NCBI GenBank assembly: GCA_031259185.1
Contig: JAIRLV010000047.1
Coordinates: 1-6,150 of the forward strand
DNA: 6,150 nt
Direction: 5' to 3'
DNA from: Elusimicrobiota bacterium
Lineage (GTDB): Bacteria; RUG730
A model generated the notes under the pieces. That model was not told where the DNA came from and did not search any database. It saw nothing but the letters and a program-made list of their open reading frames with translations. The translations under genes were made by a program, and so were the position numbers. Shown here piece after piece: positions 1 through 5,683 of this stretch (positions are counted from its first letter, which is position 1; every line of letters starts with the position of its first letter).

Positions 1-300
1 TACGTCGCAGACTGCGAGCGTAGTGGCACGCTGTACGCACACGCATCAACCTGGCTCAATCAGGACCGCTGGGAAGACGCTCCTAGCACGATACCGTCGC
101 GCATTGCGCAAGCTCCGCCTGCGTTTCAGCCTAAAAAAACGATTGACGGAAACTCTCCAGCGTCTCGGACGACTCGCCGAGCGTATGAAATGCTTGGGTT
201 AGACTATCGCGAACGCTCGCTAGAGTATGTTTTTGACAAAGCAAAACAGGAGAAACAAGGGCAAATTGTGGAAGTTCAAACAATCGAAACGGGGAATTAA
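1..300 (+). CDS. Phage replication protein, C-terminal part (5' end outside window)
   Basis: The reading frame is open from base 1 to TAA at 298-300, giving the last 99 residues of a protein. Near its start is HASTWLNQDRWEDAP (about residues 14-28 of the visible part). A YxxHxxTWLNxxxWED block is what I recall from the C-terminal end of phage replication initiators and replisome organisers (lambda O-like or DnaT-like proteins with an N-terminal winged-helix domain); that is family knowledge, and the DNA-binding domain itself is not visible here. The remaining tail is charged and Pro/Ser-rich, as linkers in such proteins often are. GC is about 52% by count, with CGC, GCG and CTG codons, in sharp contrast to the genes after 900. 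The next gene starts 3 bases downstream, so the two are probably co-transcribed and work together in phage DNA replication. Confidence 0.65.
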   Translation, partial: YVADCERSGTLYAHASTWLNQDRWEDAPSTIPSRIAQAPPAFQPKKTIDGNSPASRTTRRAYEMLGLDYRERSLEYVFDKAKQEKQGQIVEVQTIETGN

Positions 301-303
301 AAT

Positions 304-816
304 ATGAATTTTGAAAATTTTAAAAGAGGTATTTGTATTATCTCAATTTCCGCAAGCGTAGACGTGACAGAAGAGCAATTGCAAATAATCTTTGAGATTC
401 TCAAGACTCAAGATATTGACGACGCCGAGTTTTTAGAGGCTTGCAAGCTCATAGCGCTGCATGAAAAGTTTTATAACAAGTTGCCCGAACCGGTTGTGTT
501 TTGCGATTACGCGTTAAAAGTCCGCGAGCGCAAGGCGGAAGAGCGAGATAGACTGGCGAGCCGGAGCGTAAAACTTGCCGCCCCGGAGCCTACAGAATCG
601 GCGAGGATTCGCAAGATGTACGAGAGATGCGCGGTTTTATATAAAGCGTATCGCACCCCGGCATATCAGAAAATTAGAGGGATAAAGAGCGAAGAAGAAA
701 TTCCGGAAAAGCTGCGCGAGATTTTTAAGGAGTTGCCTCTTGAAGGAATTAAAAAGATAGGTCTTCGGTTAAACGGTAGCGATAGAAGAGAACAACAACA
801 AAGTTTTAAAATTTAA
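304..816 (+). CDS. Phage replication-module protein, possibly helicase-loader type
   Basis: 170 residues. The start at 304 is preceded by GGGGAA (291-296) at good spacing, lying inside the end of the upstream replication gene. Residues about 20-62 (VTEEQLQIIFEILKTQDIDD, then AEFLEACKLIALHEKF) read like the N-terminal helical domain of small phage loaders of the G39P type and related proteins, which go 'L..yfe.LkD.d.e.F..A...l....kFfP'. After that comes a very basic/acidic helical stretch (70-105) and a C-terminal region without motifs I recognise. No Walker A motif is present, so it is not a DnaC-type ATPase loader. Position directly after a replication-protein tail supports a role in loading the host replicative helicase, but the assignment is inference. 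It shares the higher GC of the first gene and is intact. Confidence 0.55.
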   Translation: MNFENFKRGICIISISASVDVTEEQLQIIFEILKTQDIDDAEFLEACKLIALHEKFYNKLPEPVVFCDYALKVRERKAEERDRLASRSVKLAAPEPTESARIRKMYERCAVLYKAYRTPAYQKIRGIKSEEEIPEKLREIFKELPLEGIKKIGLRLNGSDRREQQQSFKI

Positions 817-843
817 ATAAAAAATTAAGAAATAATAATTCAC

Positions 844-869
844 AAAAAAGTTTGATTTTTAACTTTTTT
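844..869 (+). terminator. Weak AT-rich hairpin at the end of the replication block
   Basis: AAAAAAGTT (844-852) can pair with AACTTTTTT (861-869), nine base pairs around an 8-base loop, with the 3' arm itself being a T-run. There is only one G-C pair, so the stem is weak. It lies between the stop at 816 and the start at 904, the right place for a terminator, and coincides with the drop in GC. In DNA this AT-rich such a palindrome can arise by chance. Confidence 0.3.
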
Positions 870-903
870 TAAAGAAAAAACAGAAATATTAAAGGCATAA
901 ACA

Positions 904-1257
904 ATGCAAAAAAGTTTTAATTTTGATGACGGTTATGTTTTTAAACAAAAAGATTTAGTTAAAAAAAAACGAAACTCTGTCACCTTTTCCCGTTGCAAAT
1001 ACGTTGAAGCCCCTGTAAAAAACTTATTTTTGCACGTTTTAAAAGGGTGGTTAATTGATATTATTTGGAAAGGTCAATTTATTGACTGGTTAGACAAAGA
1101 TGATTTCAAGGAAATAATTAACATGGCGGGATTAACTGAACAGTCGGTCGATAAAGTTATTAATTATTTGTCAGACAAACCTTATAAACCTAGAACTTTT
1201 GACATGGTTTTTAATAGACTTGTGCAAATTAATTATATAGATAATTATTATAGATAA
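904..1257 (+). CDS. Small phage protein upstream of terminase, function unknown
   Basis: 117 residues; ATG at 904 has AAAGG at 891-895 with 8-base spacing. The N-terminal half is basic (KKKRN at about 21-24). Residues about 59-88 read FIDWLDKDDFKEIINMAGLT followed by a short helix. This resembles a segment, W(I/L)xSDDFxxVCxLAGLdPxxVR, that I recall from small uncharacterised proteins encoded just before the terminase genes of many proteobacterial prophages. That resemblance fits its place here, but no biochemical role is known to me. The frame ends in two consecutive stop codons (TAA TAA) inside a palindrome. GC is strikingly low (roughly a quarter in its first lines) compared with the preceding gene. 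The frame is intact. Confidence 0.6.
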   Translation: MQKSFNFDDGYVFKQKDLVKKKRNSVTFSRCKYVEAPVKNLFLHVLKGWLIDIIWKGQFIDWLDKDDFKEIINMAGLTEQSVDKVINYLSDKPYKPRTFDMVFNRLVQINYIDNYYR

Positions 1258-1270
1258 TAATAATCTATAA
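1248..1270. repeat. Short palindrome spanning the stop codons of the upstream gene
   Basis: TTATAGAT (1248-1255) and ATCTATAA (1263-1270) are perfect inverted copies around a 7-base loop holding the stop codons. No T-run follows, so it is not a classical terminator. It could be an operator or weak hairpin in front of the lipoprotein gene, or a chance product of AT-rich sequence. Confidence 0.35.
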
Positions 1271-1326
1271 CTAAATTATCGCTTTTATTTATGACTATTA
1301 TTAAATTAACAAAGGATTTTTTTCTT

Positions 1327-1701
1327 ATGCGTAAAACTCTTTTTCTATTTCTAATCATTTGTTGTTTGGTTTGTTCATCTTGTTCATTGTTATTTAACCT
1401 TGACATGCCACAATTAGTAGGGAAGACAATTAACGACGTAATAGAACGTAATGGATTAGAAATAAAAAAAATAACACAAGAAAAAGATAAAATAGAATAT
1501 ACTGTAACACATTATGTGGAAGTAGAAAAAAAAGCATACCTAGAACAAAAGTGCGACAGTAAAGGAAATCATTGCATTTACGAAATAAACCCACCCACAA
1601 CCGCGCAAATGCTTTGCGGTTATGATATTATTACCGACAAAAATAATATTATATTAAGCGCTTCAAAACGCGTAATAGCCTCTAATTGTAATTTAAAATA
1701 A
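1327..1701 (+). CDS. Small lipoprotein, BamE/SmpA-like in outline; likely phage cargo
   Basis: 124 residues from ATG 1327. An in-frame ATG at 1291 would put a charged stretch before the signal peptide; 1327 has AAAGGA (1311-1316) upstream and gives a textbook leader: MRK, a hydrophobic core (about residues 4-16) and a lipobox-like VCSSC with Cys19 as the lipid site (Cys at -3 is unusual, Ser at -1 is normal). The mature part has LVGKTINDVIERNG (30-43), then paired cysteines C76/C83 and C97/C121, and a GYDIITDKNNIILSASKRV strand segment. A 'GK...dVi...G' helix followed by 'f.iD.~g.I......C' strands is the pattern of small BamE/SmpA-fold lipoproteins, so that fold is my best guess. It sits between packaging-region genes and its stop overlaps the next start by one base (TAATG). 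Phage lipoprotein morons often alter the host envelope or exclude other phages; that role is inferred. Confidence 0.6.
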   Translation: MRKTLFLFLIICCLVCSSCSLLFNLDMPQLVGKTINDVIERNGLEIKKITQEKDKIEYTVTHYVEVEKKAYLEQKCDSKGNHCIYEINPPTTAQMLCGYDIITDKNNIILSASKRVIASNCNLK

Positions 1702-2150
1702 TGCCAAGATTTGACTCAACTAACCCAACATCTTTAAAGAATCTACCAAAGGAAAAGCAGAGAGAAATTGCCAAAAATGGAGCTATTGCAGCGGCAAAAA
1801 AAAGACAAAAGAAAAAACTAATGTCAGAAATTTACGCCGACTTTTTAGCCGCGAAACATAAAGTTGTTTTAAAAGATGAAAACAATAAAAAACAATTAGA
1901 AACAATTACCGGAAAAGCCTACTTATTTCATGTGTTAAAGTTTATTTTAAACTCAAAAGGCGATAACGCCTCAAAGGTGAGACTACTTAAGGAAATACGC
2001 GAAGCAACGGAAGGAACAAAATTGATAACAAATTTTGAAACCTCAAATAATGAGCTTATCGCTGATTTAAAAGATTTATTTTCAAACCAAACCAATAAAA
2101 GGGAGATTGACGATTTCTTAAAAGACGACTTTGTAAAAAATGAAGAATAA
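1701..2150 (+). CDS. Terminase small subunit-like protein
   Basis: 149 residues. Starts on the last base of the lipoprotein stop codon (TAATG) with no evident Shine-Dalgarno, so it probably depends on translational coupling. The N-terminus, LPKEKQREIAKNGAIAAAKK followed by a KKR-rich run (about residues 18-42), is the basic 'ArkGGiaSGkaRRekK' segment seen in small-terminase-like and DUF5681-type phage proteins. A helical region follows (TGKAYLFHVLKFILNSKGDN, about 70-90, then LLKEIREATEG), matching the 'a...l..Al.GD.kA...i.d..G' portion of the same family. The acidic tail ends in FLKDDFVKNEE. Small subunits bind phage DNA at pac/cos and recruit the large subunit. Its 3' end overlaps the large terminase gene by 11 bases, the usual arrangement. 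The frame is intact although its partner is broken. Confidence 0.7.
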   Translation: MPRFDSTNPTSLKNLPKEKQREIAKNGAIAAAKKRQKKKLMSEIYADFLAAKHKVVLKDENNKKQLETITGKAYLFHVLKFILNSKGDNASKVRLLKEIREATEGTKLITNFETSNNELIADLKDLFSNQTNKREIDDFLKDDFVKNEE

Positions 2151-3396
2151 ATTAACGCCTTTCAATCCCAAAGTTCAAAATTATATAAATCTAAGTTTAC
2201 AAGATGACACTTGGTTAAATATTGCGGAAGGCGCTAAACGCGCCGGCAAAAACGTCGCCAATATTATAGCCTTTTGTTTAGCTGTTGATTACTCTCCCGA
2301 CCCAATTCATTTAGTAGCTGGCGTAACGTTAAGCACAGCAATTCAAAACGTTATAGATTCAAACGGCTACGGAATATTAAACTTTTTTCATGGCAAAATT
2401 AAAAAGCAAAAAATTAATGAACGCCTTAGTTATACCATTATTGATTCTAAGGGGAGAAATAAAACCATCATAGTTTTAGGCGGCGGAAAAAAAGGCGATG
2501 AAACAAAAATACGCGGAAACTCTTACGGGTGCGTATATTTAACGTAAGCTAATTTGTTAAACGAAGATTTTATAAAAGAAAGTATAGACAGGACAATTAA
2601 TTCAAAATATAAAAAAGTGTTTCACGATTTAAATCCAATGTGGGCTGAACATTGGTATTATAATAATATCTTAAACAGCTATAAAGGCATTAACTATTGC
2701 CATTTTGTTATAACGGATAATAATGCTTTATCTGACGACGTTATTAAAAAACTATTTAGCGAGTACAATAAAGATTCAGTTTGGTTTAAACGTGATATTC
2801 TCGGCCAAAGGATAGCCAGCGAAGGGATTATTTTTAAACAAATAAATGAACGCCCGGCTGATTATATTGCTAATTATGAGCAAGTTAAAAAGTGCCACAA
2901 AATTATAATAGGTTTAGATTTTGGCGGTTCCAAATCAAACACCGCTATTGTTGCTTGTGGTTTCTTTGATAAAACAATAATCGTTATTAAGTCTATATTA
3001 ATCCCAACAAACTCCACAATTGTTTTTATTGCCCAAAAATTAAAAGAGTTTATTTCTGATTTAAAACAAATAACAACCGCTCGAATAGTTTCAGTACAGG
3101 CGGATAATGAAAATCAAATAGCAATAGCTACGCTTTTAACTTATAGGCTTGGCGTGCCAATTTTAAACTGTAATAAAAGAAAAATTATAGAAAGGATTAG
3201 ATTAAAAGAAAAACTGTTAAATTCTAAGCAATATTTTTTTTATATGCCTGACGCAAAAACTGCCCTTGAATCTTCAAAAAGACAACTTTGGAGCGATAAA
3301 AATAGAGATACAAGGTTAGATGATGGCTTAATAGATATTGATAGCGCAGACGCTGAAGAATATTGCTGGACGTCTATACCCTTTTTATTCATTTAG
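2140..3396 (+). pseudogene. terL: Terminase large subunit, split by an in-frame TAA
   Basis: Two open stretches in one frame, 2140-2547 and 2554-3396, are separated only by TAA (2545-2547, codon 136); read through, they give a 418-codon large terminase, normal in length. Walker A region: EGAKRAGKNV (30-39). Before the stop comes the SYGCVYLT strand, and after it ANLLNEDFIKES; in relatives this reads vYLTEvNLlhpeFi, so the stop replaces the catalytic Walker B Glu (one G-to-T change, GAA to TAA). The DLNPMWAEHW motif follows at 163-172. The nuclease domain looks complete: IGLDFGGSKS (Asp260), VQADNE (Asp322) and LDDGLIDIDSADAEEY (about 395-408) carrying the acidic metal ligands. The second stretch could only restart at TTG 2554 with a poor ribosome site, and it would lack the ATPase. 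The protein pumps DNA into proheads; this copy should be inactive unless the stop is suppressed. Confidence 0.88.
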
Positions 3397-3407
3397 GACA
3401 AAAAACA

Positions 3408-4013
3408 ATGAACATTTCATCATTTTCAAATAATATTTCATCAGCTGACAAAAATTTTATTCAAGATAAAGTTACCTTATTCAATCAATTATATTCCGGA
3501 TATTGCCCAGAATATCACAGCTTCAAATTAGGTGAAAAAAGAAAGGAATATAAAATTATTCCCCTTAATATGACTAAACAAATTGGCGAAGATAATGCCT
3601 CATTAATTGTAAATGAAAACCTTTCTTTTAATATTCAAGATAAACAGGTTAAAACTTTCTTAATGGGCGAAGATGAAAACGGGCGCAGTGGCGAGCTAGG
3701 TCGTATAAACTTTTGGGGTAAAGTTATTGAGTTAACAGAAAAACTTTATTCTTATTCTGGATCTGCTTTGTTAATCTTATTACCAACCTGTTTTAATGAA
3801 GGAAAACAGGCGGCAAACTGTAGTTTAAACTTTAAGTATTTAACAAGTCTTGATTTTTTCATTTCTATTGACGGTAATACCGTATATTTTGACTCAGATG
3901 AGAAACGTGATGATGACACGTTTAAGCTTTTCCAAATAATTAATAAACGCTCAATATTTTTAGATAATTCCTTAATAATTTTCTTGCGCAAAGTTGATTT
4001 GTTTCAACGTTAA
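3408..4013 (+). pseudogene. Phage portal protein, truncated to its N-terminal half
   Basis: 201 codons from ATG 3408. This start, 11 bases after the terminase stop with TAGGAC (3394-3399) upstream, is preferred to the in-frame ATG at 3363, which would overlap terL by 34 bases. The sequence follows the N-terminal part of SPP1/gp6-type portals: an entry helix with LFNQLYSGYCPEYH (about 25-38), basic KRKEYKIIPLNMTKQIGEDN (where relatives have ...lNMakkv.edwA), SLIVNENLSF, a helix ending in YSYSGSALLILLPT (about 115-130), and LTSLDFFISIDGNTVYF, the place where relatives read 'p...ffP.s.dg..i'. Full-length portals of this type are about 430-500 residues, so more than half is missing. The last 20 or so residues (FLDNSLIIFLRKVDLFQR) do not look portal-like and may come from a frameshift or junction. 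The portal is the ring through which DNA enters the capsid; this copy is probably non-functional. Confidence 0.75.
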
Positions 4014-4070
4014 TACTATTAAGCGTGACCGCGTCTAGTTCCATTTATTTATGGAGTAAAATACTATTAA
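4012..4070 (+). repeat. Pair of 11-base direct repeats after the portal remnant
   Basis: AATACTATTAA occurs at 4012-4022 and again at 4060-4070, a 48-base period, beginning inside the portal stop codon (4011-4013). The spacer is richer in GC at its start (GCGTGACCGCG) and contains TCCAT/ATGGA (4040-4044 and 4051-4055) as a small hairpin. The arrangement could mark a deletion or excision scar, or be chance in AT-rich DNA. Confidence 0.3.
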
Positions 4071-4097
4071 TAATATAAGATTATGTTGTTAAAATCA

Positions 4098-4122
4098 TTA
4101 TACCACACTCTATATGGTATAA
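4098..4122 (+). other. Hairpin in the non-coding stretch 4014-4219
   Basis: TTATACCA (4098-4105) and TGGTATAA (4115-4122) form a perfect 8-base-pair stem with a 9-base loop, followed after 8 bases by a T-run at 4132-4137. It may end transcription from the truncated portal gene, but the stem has only two G-C pairs and the T-run is offset. The rest of 4014-4219 shows no gene; it is very AT-rich and I cannot recognise further portal sequence in any frame. Confidence 0.35.
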
Positions 4123-4219
4123 ATAAAAGAATTTTTTAAATATCAGTATTATTTTTATATAAATTATATTAATAAACTGAAAGTCAAATTTATCAAAAGC
4201 TACGTAAGGTTTTTAAGCT

Positions 4220-4498
4220 ATGATTTTATCGACCCTAAAAAACTTAAAAAAAGAACAAATCCTTTTTTTCTTAGAGTCCTGTGTATTTATGGTTATTTGG
4301 GCGGTAACCAATTATTATATCTTATTTTTTAGCTGGAGTTTTATCATGGATATTCTCGCGTTTTTTTTTGATTATACAGAGTTACTAGAAGTAGTTATTT
4401 GCGGAATTCTTATTCCCTTTTCTTTATTTTCATCTTTTTTCTTAATCGTTATGAGTTATTCTTTTTTACTGAATTTATTTTCAAAAAATCATAAATAA
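4220..4498 (+). CDS. Small integral membrane protein, unknown function
   Basis: 92 residues; ATG at 4220 with TAAGG (4205-4209) 10 bases upstream. A basic N-terminus (LKNLKKEQ) precedes a first hydrophobic segment at about 14-39 and a second at about 58-86, separated by a short acidic loop (FDYTELLE), ending in SKNHK. That predicts two membrane helices with both ends on the same side, probably cytoplasmic by the positive-inside rule. I recognise no family. A small two-helix protein near phage late genes could be a holin or an envelope-modifying cargo protein, but no lysis gene is visible beside it. Its stop overlaps the 3' end of the converging minus-strand gene by 10 bases. It is intact among broken genes, so it may be maintained, or simply too short to have been hit. 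Confidence 0.5.
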   Translation: MILSTLKNLKKEQILFFLESCVFMVIWAVTNYYILFFSWSFIMDILAFFFDYTELLEVVICGILIPFSLFSSFFLIVMSYSFLLNLFSKNHK

Positions 4499-5376
4499 AC
4501 GACATTATTATTTTCTTTTTTTCTTTTTGCCTTTCTACGACTTTCTTTAATTTTTCTTTTTGTCTTATGCGCTCCTTCGGCTACATAATTAGAATAGCCT
4601 AACGTCTTCATTAACCCAACCTTTAAATCCTCCCCAAAGATAGTATCCCAAAGTCCTTTACCTTCATGAATAATATTACCGCCGCCAATACCCATAAAAT
4701 CAAATAAAATCGCTAATAGCTCCAAGGCAAACAAGTCTTCTTCTTCCTCGTCTTTGTTAAAAATTTTTATTGTTTTTTTAATTTTTTGAAGTAATACGTT
4801 ATTACTTGCGTAACTATTTTTTAGTAATAATTCGCTCATTGCAATATCTATAAGTTCTCCATATAACGGAATACCTCCTAAAATTTCATTCTTTAAGTTG
4901 CGAGAAAAGTTTTCCTGACCCTCTTGTTTTTCCTCATCGTCGCCAAAAAGTATATTTGTAATTGCAAAATTAGTTAATTCGTTAAATAATAATATCGCAG
5001 AAAAAACGGCTACTAATTCCTTTGCCGATTGGCTTTGGGTAATATCTCTATTTTTGAAAGTTATTAGTTCGTCGTTGATTGCCGCGTTAAAAATAGAATT
5101 TAAAAGGGTTAGGACAACGTTTGCCGTGCGCTTATGTTTCTCGCCTATTTTTTTATGAAGCGCATTTATTTCACTAAAATTTATTTCATCGATATTTTTT
5201 GATTCAAAATAAGGTAATAAATACCGATTTTAATAATCAGTATATTGTTTTTTAGTTCCTGGCGAACAAGTTTTGTTTAGAATAAAATTTAATGCAAAGC
5301 TAATAAAGTTAATTTGCTTAATTTGAATAATTGATAAAATTTTATCAATTTTATCGTTTAGTTCTTGAGTGTTCAT
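4489..5376 (-). pseudogene. Chimera: tyrosine integrase N-terminus joined to a phage polyvalent-type tail, with in-frame TAA
   Basis: Minus-strand ATG at 5376-5374, preceded by GGGGA (5385-5381), opens a frame to TGA at 4491-4489 interrupted only by TAA at 5232-5230 (codon 49). Codons about 28-105 read as a tyrosine-recombinase core-binding (SAM-like) domain: NKTCSPGTKKQYTDY, stop, NRYLLPYFESKNIDEINFS, EINALHKKIG, then TANVVLTLLNSIFNAAINDE. Relatives have Leu where the stop is (TTA to TAA). The catalytic domain with R-H-R-Y should follow but is absent. From about codon 106 the frame becomes SQSAKELVAVFSAILLFNEL, NILFGDDEEKQEG, LGGIPLYGELIDIA, a hydrophobic, acidic-loop pattern that I associate with C-terminal tails of very large phage polyvalent/MuF-type proteins, ending in a lysine/arginine-rich tail. 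The join, near 5050-5065, probably reflects a deletion. ATG 4837-4839 is internal to this tail, not a true start. Confidence 0.72.
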
Positions 5377-5446
5377 AATTTCCCCAACTGCTTAATGTTA
5401 CTACTAAATACAACATCAGCCGCCGGGAAATTTATTTATAATTATA

Positions 5447-5477
5447 TTTTATAAAAAATGAAACTTTTTATAAAAAA
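5447..5477. repeat. Two 12-base direct repeats, 19 bases apart, upstream of the integrase start
   Basis: TTTTATAAAAAA occurs at 5447-5458 and 5466-5477. Each contains the near-palindrome TTTTATAAAA. They lie between the minus-strand integrase start and the plus-strand promoter-like site, so they could be operator half-sites or integrase arm-type sites. The low complexity makes chance occurrence quite possible. Confidence 0.3.
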
Positions 5478-5481
5478 AATA

Positions 5482-5508
5482 TTGACATATAAATTAAAAC
5501 TATATAGA
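5482..5508 (+). promoter_or_regulatory. Sigma-70-like promoter reading toward the early operon
   Basis: A perfect -35 box TTGACA (5482-5487) is followed by TATAGA (5503-5508) at 15 bases, or ATAGAT at 16. Spacing is slightly short and the -10 imperfect, but the -35 is exact. Transcription would begin near 5515 and run through the tRNA-like sequence and hairpins into the gene at 5767, giving a leader of about 250 bases. Confidence 0.5.
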
Positions 5509-5520
5509 TGGCAGAACGCT

Positions 5521-5667
5521 TCACGTAATTAATTAATTTTTTTACGTTTTTCTTTAAAATACTTGGAGTTTAGCAGAGCAATTGACTACGATAATAGGTC
5601 GGGCGTTCGAATCGCTCCAGGTGCATTTTTTAAGAAAAATCTAAAAATCAAATAATTAGTTACGTGA
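5521..5667 (+). repeat. 15-base inverted repeat enclosing the tRNA-like sequence
   Basis: TCACGTAATTAATTA (5521-5535) and TAATTAGTTACGTGA (5653-5667) are reverse complements at 14 of 15 positions; the exception (T5529/G5659) is a G-U pair in RNA. The arms flank bases 5536-5652, which hold the tRNA-like sequence at 5559-5625 with AT-rich margins. The outer half, TCACGTAA/TTACGTGA, is exact and not low-complexity, so chance is less likely. It could close a long RNA stem-loop or be a pair of protein-binding sites, for example integrase arm sites of an attachment region. Confidence 0.6.
5559..5625 (+). tRNA. Degenerate tRNA-Arg(ACG)-like sequence, probable attachment-site relic
   Basis: The 3' half is clearly tRNA-like: variable loop AGGTC (5596-5600), T arm GGGCG-TTCGAAT-CGCTC (5601-5617) with five pairs, then CAGGTGC and discriminator A (5618-5625). 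The left half is damaged. ATTGACTACGA (5581-5591) carries a CTACGA anticodon loop (ACG, Arg), but its 3' stem is AAT where TCAAT is needed, so about two bases look lost. The D arm is reduced to TTTAGC AGAGC, about 8-9 bases short of the usual AGC-TCAG-loop-GAGC. The 5' acceptor strand ATACTTG differs from the required GCACCTG at three places, all C-to-T or G-to-A, though the junction to the D arm does not fit cleanly. It is 67 bases instead of about 76. Integrases often use tRNA 3' halves as att sites, and an integrase fragment lies 180 bases away. CCA is not encoded. Probably non-functional. Confidence 0.5.
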
Positions 5668-5683
5668 GTTCACATAACTCGCG
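5663..5683 (+). promoter_or_regulatory. Leader hairpin 1
   Basis: CGTGAGTT (5663-5670) pairs with AACTCGCG (5676-5683): eight base pairs, one of them G-U, around the loop CACAT. Its left arm shares 5663-5667 with the enclosing 15-base inverted repeat and its right arm shares 5681-5683 with the next hairpin, so these helices cannot all form completely at once. Confidence 0.55.

Noticed and set aside
1291-1326. Earlier lipoprotein start at ATG 1291
   Set aside because: It would place MTIIKLTKDFFL ahead of a complete signal peptide; ATG 1327 gives a proper leader.
2554-3396. Independent gene starting with TTG at 2554
   Set aside because: There is no convincing ribosome site, and the product continues the terminase alignment directly from the stop; better read as the second half of terL.
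3363-3407. Earlier portal start at ATG 3363
   Set aside because: It would overlap the end of terL by 34 bases and adds residues not expected in portals; ATG 3408 has better spacing to a ribosome site.
3752-3991. Minus-strand open frame of 79 codons inside the portal gene
   Set aside because: It lies wholly opposite a recognisable portal coding sequence, has no ribosome site that I can see and no known motif; treated as a shadow.
4489-4839. Separate 116-residue minus-strand gene starting at 4839
   Set aside because: The frame continues open upstream of that ATG to 5229 with the same hydrophobic, acidic-loop character, and no ribosome site precedes the ATG; it is the tail of the longer chimera.
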